DNA of 5,159 nucleotides from JBEKEX01 sp050013615 (lineage in GTDB: Bacteria > Chloroflexota > Anaerolineae > Anaerolineales > Anaerolineaceae), in NCBI GenBank assembly GCA_050013615.1, contig JBEKEX010000186.1, positions 1 through 5,159 on the forward strand, read 5' to 3'. The notes beneath the pieces were generated by a model. The model searched no databases. It was not told the origin of the DNA and worked only from the letters and a program-made list of their open reading frames with translations. Made by a program: the position numbers and the translations under genes. Every line of letters begins with the position of its first letter. The stretch's first letter is position 1. This document shows positions 1 to 4,499 of the stretch, piece after piece.

Positions 1-39
1 GTATAACAAGTTCATTGTGTTATTTTATATCTTTTGCGG

Positions 40-73
40 GTTTGAACACGGCATTCCATGCCGCAGTTCGAAC
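40..73. repeat. Long imperfect hairpin in the left intergenic region
   Basis: Positions 40-47 (GTTTGAAC) pair with 66-73 (GTTCGAAC) over eight pairs including one G-T wobble. Inside them CGGCAT (49-54) pairs perfectly with ATGCCG (58-63) around a three-base TCC loop. Only A48 opposite C64-A65 is unpaired, so the stem has about 14 pairs. No T-run follows on either strand, so it is not a convincing intrinsic terminator. It could be a palindromic repeat unit or the end of a transcript from outside the window. Confidence 0.5.
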
Positions 74-139
74 GTATGCTTGCCTGCGGGTCGAGTAGAC
101 TTATTCAATCTCTGTTTGGTTATCATCATCTTTCCCCCA

Positions 140-237
140 AGTCTAATGGAGTCCCCAAAGGGGCGTGGTGATCCCAGACTTCGTAGGGGCGAGCCATCGG
201 CCTGCCGGCCTGCCCTGTAAAGGGTAGAGGCTCGCCC
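140..237. repeat. Cluster of GC-rich inverted repeats
   Basis: Two palindromic units lie side by side. In the first, AGTCT (140-144) and AGACT (176-180) enclose a CCCC-AAA-GGGG hairpin (152-162). In the second, GGGCGAGCC (187-195) is perfectly complementary to GGCTCGCCC (229-237); its interior holds the short palindrome GGCCTGCCGGCC and a CCCT/AGGG stem. No reading frame with protein-like character covers them. They look like dispersed intergenic palindromes rather than terminators, since no T-tract follows. Their genome copy number cannot be seen from this window. Confidence 0.55.
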
Positions 238-300
238 GAATCTGTCATTGCGAGAGGTTTGGCGCTTACGCTCCTGTTCTGCCTGCCCTATTAAGGGTAG
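208..300 (+). repeat. Pair of 20-bp direct repeats
   Basis: GCCTGCCCTGTAAAGGGTAG (208-227) recurs as GCCTGCCCTATTAAGGGTAG (281-300), 18 of 20 identical and 73 bp apart. Each copy is itself a small CCCT/AGGG hairpin. A weaker third echo (GGTAAGGGTGGGG) follows at 311-323. The copies straddle the left end of the MITE-like element, so one may have been inserted or duplicated together with it. Confidence 0.6.
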
Positions 301-426
301 GGCTTGACTTGGTAAGGGTGGGGGTTTCAAACCTCGAAGCAATCTCCACACCTATTTGGAGATCACCTCGCCCTGGCCCCCTCTAAAAAACAGGATGCAG
401 GCAATCGCTGGCGTCTCGTAATGACA
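243..426. repeat. MITE-like dispersed repeat with terminal inverted repeats
   Basis: TGTCATTGCGAG (243-254) is the reverse complement of CTCGTAATGACA (415-426) at 11 of 12 positions, giving a non-coding element of about 184 bp. Nested inside are GAGGTTT (254-260) with AAACCTC (329-335), and a hairpin of ATCTCCA (342-348) with TGGAGAT (357-363). The words GTCATTGCGAG and GAAGCAATCTCC are typical of small dispersed palindromic repeats that I recall from Anaerolineae and some other bacterial genomes. No transposase is present, and no clear target-site duplication was seen. Whether it moves as a unit is inference. Confidence 0.55.
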
Positions 427-485
427 GCTTCCGATGTAGAGGCGGGAGCTTAAGAAAATCCTGCTAAAATTGATACCTAGTATTA

Positions 486-503
486 ATAGAATATATGTTC
501 TAT
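486..503. promoter_or_regulatory. Putative TetR-type operator, distal copy
   Basis: ATAGAATATATGTTCTAT is an 18-bp inverted repeat in which eight of nine position pairs match; only T492/G497 fails. Its core GAATATATGTTC (489-500) is identical to 2870-2881 in the promoter of the oxidoreductase-tetR operon. Length, AT-rich centre and symmetry fit operators of TetR-family repressors. Its right arm shares bases 501-503 with a perfect TATAAT box (501-506). Binding by the regulator encoded at 773-1375 is inference from the shared sequence. Confidence 0.5.
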
Positions 504-506
504 AAT
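501..506 (+). promoter_or_regulatory. Possible rightward -10 box
   Basis: TATAAT matches the sigma-70 -10 consensus exactly. No good -35 lies 16-18 bp upstream (478-483 is TAGTAT); TTGATA at 470-475 is 25 bp away, too far. It is therefore weak or activator-dependent, or chance in AT-rich DNA. A start would fall near 512-514, and the transcript would run towards the 3' end of tetR on the opposite strand. Confidence 0.3.
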
Positions 507-510
507 ATCT

Positions 511-558
511 ATGAAAGGACTGGCCATGGATGATCGAGATGTTTCTGTACCTGCATAG
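511..558 (+). other. Short reading frame with good ribosome site, possible gene remnant
   Basis: An ATG at 511 opens a 15-codon frame (MKGLAMDDRDVSVPA) that ends in TAG at 556-558. The second ATG (526) is preceded by AAGGA (515-519) with a 6-nt spacer, which is near-ideal spacing. Past the TAG the same frame runs 24 more codons to TAA at 631-633 or so. I recognise no family in it. It may be a true short peptide, a decayed gene start, or chance. The promoter-like box just upstream is the only contextual support. Confidence 0.2.
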
Positions 559-772
559 ACGGATGGATTACTTGAGGACGCCTGCAATAGCGCTGTTGAA
601 AATAATAAGATGATTCGTTCTTCGTTCCTGATTTAAAAATTCGAAAACGAATGATTTTGTTCAGGTGGGAGGCTTTCTTATGGTCGTCATTGGGTATGAA
701 ATGAATAACGCTCACACAAGGACAAACGCTAAAAGACCCAATGTTGGATTACTGGAATATATCGCTGCGGCT

Positions 773-1375
773 TCACTTCCTTACGATATCCACAATCCAC
801 CGGCTCTCCGGCAAAGGCAGCTCCGGGTGGGCGGCGTAATTCTCGGCGATGCCCTGCACCGCGCCCCAGTAGGCCAAGATCAGTGCCACCGGGTCGCCGG
901 GCTTGATCTCGCCCAGCGCTTGGCCGCGCTGTACCACCGCCACCAGCGGGGTGATGTAGTCGAAACCGGCGATCAGGCGCTTCACACCCTCCGGGACCGA
1001 ATCGGTGCGCAGGGCTTGCGCCATCAGCAGGAACATCTTGGCGGTGAAGGAATAGGCCTTGAGCGCCTCGAAGACGTAGGTGGTCATCTGCTCGAACAGT
1101 TCCAGCGGATCGACGCCTTCCACGTTGAAGGCCAAGGCGCTTTCCGGGCCGGAGAGGCCGATCTTCACCAGCTCCTCGTAGATCGCTTCCTTCGACTCGA
1201 AATAATTGAAGAACAGCCCGATACTGATGTGCAGCGAGTCGGCGACGTCGCGGATGCGGGTGGCTTCGTAGCCGCGGCTGATGATCATGTCCAGGCTGCG
1301 ATCGAGGATCTGTTGGCGGCGCTCTTCACGCTGCCGGTCACGGTTGGTTAGCTGTTTCTCCTCGTCTGGCGTCAT
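773..1375 (-). CDS. TetR/AcrR family transcriptional regulator
   Basis: Predicted 200-residue one-domain repressor of the TetR family: an N-terminal DNA-binding helix-turn-helix and a C-terminal helical ligand/dimer domain. Residues about 20-69 carry the family pattern: Q22-I-L, then R34-G35-Y36, IRDVADSLHIS (41-51) as the helix-turn-helix, and the recognition-helix end GLFFNYFESKE (53-63) ending in the usual YF-SKE. The C-terminal part (about 80-200) is helical and variable, as expected for a ligand pocket, so the inducer cannot be read from it. The ATG at 1375 is chosen because it overlaps the oxidoreductase TGA as ATGA and has AGGGA just upstream; a 30-residue longer frame reaches 1465 but its extra part is only a shadow of the upstream gene. 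It is the second gene of a leftward operon, so it probably controls its own synthesis through the palindromes at 2854-2882. Targets are inference. Confidence 0.93.
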   Translation of the reverse strand: MTPDEEKQLTNRDRQREERRQQILDRSLDMIISRGYEATRIRDVADSLHISIGLFFNYFESKEAIYEELVKIGLSGPESALAFNVEGVDPLELFEQMTTYVFEALKAYSFTAKMFLLMAQALRTDSVPEGVKRLIAGFDYITPLVAVVQRGQALGEIKPGDPVALILAYWGAVQGIAENYAAHPELPLPESRWIVDIVRK

Positions 1376-2826
1376 TTGATCCCTTTTGCAACCAACCGGG
1401 TGGCATCCTTGCCGCTCTGGACGGCGGTGCAAATGCCGCCGCCGGCCACCGTCCACTGTCCGCACAGCACCAGGCCCTTCACGCCGGGGATGGTCTTGCG
1501 GATGGTGGTGGTCACCGCCTTGGGGGTCGGCTCGAAGCCTTCGAACGAGCCTTTATACAGGTTGGCCAGGTGCACGTAGGAAGCGGGCGTAGCCACGTCG
1601 GTGACGTCGATGGCTTCTTTGAAGCCGGGGATGCGCCGCTCGAGGGCTTCCGCCACGGCGTCGGCAAGCTTCTGCTTCTGCTGCTTGTAACCGTGCGGGT
1701 CCTGTGTGCGCAAGTTCTGCCAGTACTCCAGCGGAGCGCCCAGCATCACCATCACGCTGCTGCCGCCCTGCGGCGCGGCCGATGGGTCGAAATCGAACGA
1801 GCGTACGTGCAGACCGTGCTGAACGGTATCCGGCGAAGTGCGGATGCCTTCGGGACATTCGTACTGCACCGAGAAGGGGATACCCAGCGAGCGCTTCAGG
1901 CCGAAGGAGACCAGCGCCAGGGGGTCGAAGAGCGGGGCGCTTTCGAGCATGCCGTCGAGCTGCTCGTGAGGGAACTTGCCGCCCAGCATGCGCTTGAGCG
2001 TGTCGTAGGCGTCGCAGGCGGCCACCACCGCGTCGGCCGGGTGCAGCGTGCCGTTCGAGCGGATACCGGTGGCTTTGCCGTCTTCGACGACGATCTCATC
2101 CACCTTGGAAAGGAAGTTGATCTGCCCGCCCAAAGCGCGGTATTTGGCTTCCATGCGCTCGATCACCCCTTGTGCGCCGCCCAAAGGATAGCCGGCGTCG
2201 CCGCTCATGCGCGTGCCCAGCATCATGATGATCGCTTCGGCCGAGAAATTGGACGGCATGAGGGCAAAAAGGATGGCGCGCAGCTTCTGGTTCTGGAAGG
2301 GTTTGACCATCTCTTCCATGGAGATACCCATGTATTTGCGCGCCAGGGGCAGGAAGCCGCGGCTTTCCTTCATGAACTTGATCAGGCCGGCCAGGTTGGT
2401 GGGTGTGCCGGTGGGCATGCGCATGTTGACCATGGTTTCCACGTCGGCGCAGAAGGCGTCGATGGCTGTGGCGTCCTGCGGAGAGACGGAATGCAGGAAC
2501 GCTTTGAATTCCGGGAATTGCATGGGCACGGTGAGCATTTCACCGCCGATCTCCATCTGGATGGAAGGGGCGTTGTAGATGGGGGTGTCGGCCGTGAGCG
2601 CATCGACCTCGCGGTAAAGCTCGTTGAACCCGTCACCCGGCTTGGTGCCCACCATCCAATGGATGCAGCCGTCGAAACGATAGCCCTTGCGCGTCCAGGC
2701 GGTGCACACGCCACCCGCCCAGGCTGCCAGCTCGAAAATTTCGGTCTGGATGCCGCGCTGCTGCAGGTGGATGCCGGCGCTCAAACCGGCCAGCCCGGCC
2801 CCAATGATGATGACTTTTTTAGACAT
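1372..2826 (-). CDS. FAD-dependent oxidoreductase, phytoene desaturase/CrtISO-like
   Basis: Predicted 484-residue flavoprotein of the CrtI/carotene isomerase/retinol saturase group within the amine-oxidase-like fold. The N-terminus has the dinucleotide-binding fold: VIIIGAGLAGLSAG (5-18) gives GxGxxG at G9, G11 and G14, with E32 at the end of the second strand for the ribose. Then come GG (38-39) and the substrate-side motif GYRFDGCIHWMVG (48-60). The C-terminal FAD motif is GLVLCGQW (451-458) followed by GGG (462-464) and SGK (471-473). Length is near normal and no frameshift is seen. The ATG at 2826 has AAGGA (2839-2835) with an 8-nt spacer. Known relatives desaturate, saturate or isomerise polyene lipids such as carotenoids or retinol. 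No crtB-type synthase or other carotenoid gene is in the window, so the substrate is open. It heads an operon with tetR and is divergent to an efflux gene, suggesting a role in handling a lipophilic compound (inference). Confidence 0.9.
   Translation of the reverse strand: MSKKVIIIGAGLAGLSAGIHLQQRGIQTEIFELAAWAGGVCTAWTRKGYRFDGCIHWMVGTKPGDGFNELYREVDALTADTPIYNAPSIQMEIGGEMLTVPMQFPEFKAFLHSVSPQDATAIDAFCADVETMVNMRMPTGTPTNLAGLIKFMKESRGFLPLARKYMGISMEEMVKPFQNQKLRAILFALMPSNFSAEAIIMMLGTRMSGDAGYPLGGAQGVIERMEAKYRALGGQINFLSKVDEIVVEDGKATGIRSNGTLHPADAVVAACDAYDTLKRMLGGKFPHEQLDGMLESAPLFDPLALVSFGLKRSLGIPFSVQYECPEGIRTSPDTVQHGLHVRSFDFDPSAAPQGGSSVMVMLGAPLEYWQNLRTQDPHGYKQQKQKLADAVAEALERRIPGFKEAIDVTDVATPASYVHLANLYKGSFEGFEPTPKAVTTTIRKTIPGVKGLVLCGQWTVAGGGICTAVQSGKDATRLVAKGIK
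1380..1385 (-). promoter_or_regulatory. Ribosome binding site that fixes the tetR start
   Basis: Read leftward, AAGGGA lies about four bases before the ATG at 1375-1373, inside the last codons of the oxidoreductase gene. The stop and start overlap as ATGA (1375-1372), which implies translational coupling of the two genes. Confidence 0.7.
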
Positions 2827-2853
2827 GGTTACGATCCTTGTTATTTATGATGA

Positions 2854-2882
2854 TGAACAATAATTCAATGAATATATGTTCA
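2854..2882. promoter_or_regulatory. Tandem TGAA-N6-TTCA operators at the leftward start site
   Basis: Two 14-bp palindromes, TGAACAATAATTCA (2854-2867) and TGAATATATGTTCA (2869-2882), are separated by one base, so their centres are 15 bp apart. The same array can be read as the palindrome TTCAATGAA repeated at 2864-2872 and 2879-2887. The array covers about +1 to +28 of the predicted leftward transcript, a classic position for repression. The second unit shares the exact 12-mer GAATATATGTTC with 489-500. The co-encoded TetR protein is the likely ligand (inference). Confidence 0.6.
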
Positions 2883-2887
2883 ATGAA

Positions 2888-2915
2888 ATTATCTCATTAT
2901 TCCTTGTTTTGTCAA
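2888..2915 (-). promoter_or_regulatory. Strong sigma-70-like promoter of the oxidoreductase-tetR operon
   Basis: Read leftward, a perfect TTGACA (2915-2910) is followed after 16 bp by GATAAT (2893-2888, five of six to consensus). The start would fall near 2881, giving a leader of about 54 nt that contains the tandem palindromes and the ribosome site of the oxidoreductase. Confidence 0.65.
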
Positions 2916-3008
2916 GACTCATTTTTCGGTCAGGTCACCATCCAATTCCATGGGGCACAAACAGTCCAATGACACGAGTTAACCCAAGGTTTTTTCTCGA
3001 ACTGCTGC

Positions 3009-3037
3009 TTGTAATTAATATTGAACATTATTATAAT
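3009..3037 (+). promoter_or_regulatory. Rightward promoter of the MFS gene
   Basis: TTGTAA (3009-3014, four of six) is followed after 17 bp by a perfect TATAAT (3032-3037). The start would lie near 3044, giving a leader of about 160 nt. The -10 box sits inside the palindrome CATTATTATAATG (3026-3038). Operator-like half-sites TGAACA (3022-3027) and TGTTCA (3049-3054) flank it, resembling those of the leftward operators. Confidence 0.55.
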
Positions 3038-3112
3038 GAATGTACTTTTGTTCACGACAAGAATACTATCATGTCCCAGAAATTCGCAGCAGCTCACCCT
3101 CTCTAAAGAATG

Positions 3113-3145
3113 ACCAGGAGGAATCAACACCTCCTGGTTGTGTTT
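3113..3145 (+). terminator. Terminator-like hairpin in the MFS leader
   Basis: ACCAGGAGG (3113-3121) pairs perfectly with CCTCCTGGT (3130-3138) around an 8-nt loop, followed by TGTGTTT. The stem is strong but the T-tract is broken by G's. It lies between the rightward promoter and the MFS start, so it could be an attenuator, the end of a short RNA of about 100 nt, or a stabilising leader structure. The right arm CTCCT (3131-3135) could alternatively pair with AGGAG (3194-3198), the MFS ribosome site. Confidence 0.45.
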
Positions 3146-3205
3146 CACTCATTGTTTTTGTGGTCACCTGAAACAACCTGGTAATCTAGATCGAGGAGAG
3201 ATGAG

Positions 3206-4426
3206 ATGAAAAAGAGCATGTGGTTGATTTATTTGGTTTCGTTCATGGGGGTGGCAGGCTTCACGGCCGCCATGCCGATCATGCCGTACTTTGTCAAGGC
3301 CATGGGGGGCAGCACGCTCGATAACGGCCTGGTGCTGGGGCTCACCGCCCTGGTGGCGGTCTTCTCCGGCCCGATCATAGGCTATTACGGTGACCGTATC
3401 GGCCGGCGGCCGGTGTTGATCGCCAGTATGTTTGGATTCGTGGCCTGGTACGCCTGCTTCTTCTTCGCCCGCAATATGACGGTGGTCTATATCGGCGCAT
3501 TCATCGGCGGCATCTTTGCCAGCGGGGCCCTGGCGGTGGCGACGGCTTATGCGACCGACCTGGCCGGGCCGGATAAAGTGGGCGGCCTGATCGCCAACAT
3601 GCAGGCCTCCCAGATGGTGGGGGCGCTGCTCCCGCCCCTGGCGGCCGGCTTTCTGGCCGATATCAACACCAACCTGCCGTTTGGAGTGTTGGGCGCCATT
3701 GCCCTGGTCATCGGCATTCTGATGATCCCCTTCCTGGACGAATCTTTGCCCGCCGGCGAGATGGAAAAGGTGAAGGGACAATCCCTGAGCCCGTTCAGTG
3801 CAATGACCGGGTCGTTCCACACGATCTTCGGCTACTTCCGCACGCCCATTGGCCCGCTGCTGTTGATCGCTTTCCTGATCGCCTTCCCGACCGGGTTCTT
3901 CCAGACGGCTTTGCCGCTCCTGACCAAGACCAACGGCTTGAGCAGCAGCGATACCGGCATCCTCATGTCGGCCGGTACGTTTCTCGTCGTGCTGGTCAAC
4001 GTCTTCGCGGTGGGCTGGCTGATCAAGAAGATCGGGCTGTGGGGCAACATTTTGCTCGGCATGGTGTCCGCGGCCATTTTCTATGCCCTGTTCCCGCTCT
4101 GCAACACCTTCTGGATGTTCATGGCCGTCAACCTGCTGCTATCTTGTCTGACGGCCTCGATGCGGCCGGCGCACATCACCCTGGTGGCCAACCATGCCAT
4201 CACCGGCGACCAATCGGTGGCGCAGGCGGCCTACAACCAGTGGACGGCCATCGGCAACATCTTTGGCCCTCCGTTGAGCGGCTACCTGTTCAGCATTTTC
4301 GGCGGTGGGATCACGTTCTGGGTGGCGGCAGTGCTTTTCCTGGGCGGCAGTAGTTACGCCTGGCTCGCCAGCAAGAAGCCCGCCTTCAATAAGCCGGTGG
4401 TTTCCCCTGCTGCACCGAAAGGATGA
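3206..4426 (+). CDS. MFS transporter, DHA1-type drug:proton antiporter family
   Basis: Predicted 406-residue inner-membrane secondary transporter with about 12 hydrophobic segments in two halves, split by a polar loop near 178-212. The loop after segment 2 has motif A as GYYGDRIGRRP (59-69), with the key G-D-R-G-R-R residues. Segment 5 has a motif-C-like stretch MVGALLPPLAAGF (137-149), a hallmark of proton-driven exporters. A faint second-half motif-A echo, GWLIKKIG, occurs near 271-278. The length is normal for 12-segment DHA1 pumps. The ATG at 3206 follows GAGGAG (3193-3198) with a 7-nt spacer; an ATG at 3201 stops after two codons. Substrate specificity cannot be read from sequence. Its position, divergent to an oxidoreductase-tetR operon with shared operator-like motifs, suggests a compound-induced efflux role (inference). 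A bidirectional terminator follows the stop. Confidence 0.92.
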   Translation: MKKSMWLIYLVSFMGVAGFTAAMPIMPYFVKAMGGSTLDNGLVLGLTALVAVFSGPIIGYYGDRIGRRPVLIASMFGFVAWYACFFFARNMTVVYIGAFIGGIFASGALAVATAYATDLAGPDKVGGLIANMQASQMVGALLPPLAAGFLADINTNLPFGVLGAIALVIGILMIPFLDESLPAGEMEKVKGQSLSPFSAMTGSFHTIFGYFRTPIGPLLLIAFLIAFPTGFFQTALPLLTKTNGLSSSDTGILMSAGTFLVVLVNVFAVGWLIKKIGLWGNILLGMVSAAIFYALFPLCNTFWMFMAVNLLLSCLTASMRPAHITLVANHAITGDQSVAQAAYNQWTAIGNIFGPPLSGYLFSIFGGGITFWVAAVLFLGGSSYAWLASKKPAFNKPVVSPAAPKG

Positions 4427-4453
4427 CAGGTGTAGGAACGTTAGCTATATCAA

Positions 4454-4491
4454 AACGCCAGCCTCGGAACGGGACTGGCGTTGCTATTTAT
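4454..4491. terminator. Bidirectional intrinsic terminator between convergent genes
   Basis: AACGCCAG (4454-4461) pairs perfectly with CTGGCGTT (4475-4482) around a 13-nt loop. Read rightward the stem is followed by a T-rich stretch (TTGCTATTTAT); read leftward it is followed by TTTTGATATAG. It lies 28 nt after the MFS stop and 18 nt beyond the stop of the leftward TSUP gene, so it can serve both. Confidence 0.75.
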
Positions 4492-4499
4492 AAAAATTA

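Larger units (their letters stand above)
427..772. other. AT-rich intergenic region without a convincing gene
   Basis: This stretch lies downstream of the leftward tetR gene. It contains an operator-like palindrome and TATAAT box (486-506), a short reading frame closed by a stop (511-558), and two further inverted repeats. In the first, ATTCGTT-C-TTCG (613-624) pairs with CGAAAACGAAT (642-652) with one bulged C. In the second, CATTGGGT (688-695) pairs perfectly with ACCCAATG (736-743) across a 40-nt loop. Either could lie in the 3' untranslated part of the leftward operon, but neither has a proper terminator T-run. Reading frames here are short and not protein-like. Confidence 0.5.
2827..3205. 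other. Divergent control region between the oxidoreductase operon and the MFS gene
   Basis: The 379-bp AT-rich gap carries control elements for both directions: leftward promoter and operators (2854-2915), rightward promoter (3009-3037), and a long pump leader with a hairpin (3113-3138). The stretch 2916-3008 shows nothing I can name. Short frames here (for example ATG 3071 to TAA 3106, MSQKFAAAHPL) lack good ribosome sites. Confidence 0.6.

Noticed and set aside
60..75. T-loop-like GTTCGAAC suggesting a tRNA
   Set aside because: The flanking bases do not form a T-arm and no acceptor, D-arm or anticodon arm can be folded around it.
25..351. 108-codon minus-strand frame in the left region
   Set aside because: It runs through the palindromic repeats and the MITE-like element and has no protein-family character.
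509..715. 68-codon minus-strand frame
   Set aside because: AT-rich chance frame with no family pattern; it overlaps the hairpin region downstream of tetR.
1..772. CRISPR array or integron attC site
   Set aside because: Repeats are few, irregularly spaced and palindromic without uniform spacers, and the hairpin at 40-73 lacks the attC core consensus.
665..1351. 223-228-codon plus-strand frame with a GGGAGG ribosome-like site before ATG 680
   Set aside because: It is antisense to the clearly recognisable tetR gene, and its product is rich in His, Gln and Arg without any family pattern, as expected of a shadow frame in GC-rich DNA.
1376..1465. 30-residue N-terminal extension of the TetR regulator
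   Set aside because: It overlaps the conserved end of the oxidoreductase, is Arg/His-rich and unlike TetR N-termini; ATG 1375 has an ATGA overlap and a ribosome site.
1570..2850. 426-codon plus-strand frame opposite the oxidoreductase
   Set aside because: Long antisense shadow of a GC-rich gene; the opposite strand has full FAD-binding motifs, a ribosome site and a promoter.
2876..3148. Overlapping 70-80-codon frames on both strands of the divergent region
   Set aside because: They cover the promoters and operators, lack ribosome sites and show no protein-family character.
3164..3820. 218-codon minus-strand frame opposite the MFS gene
   Set aside because: His/Gln/Gly-rich shadow of a membrane-protein gene; the plus strand has a complete transporter.
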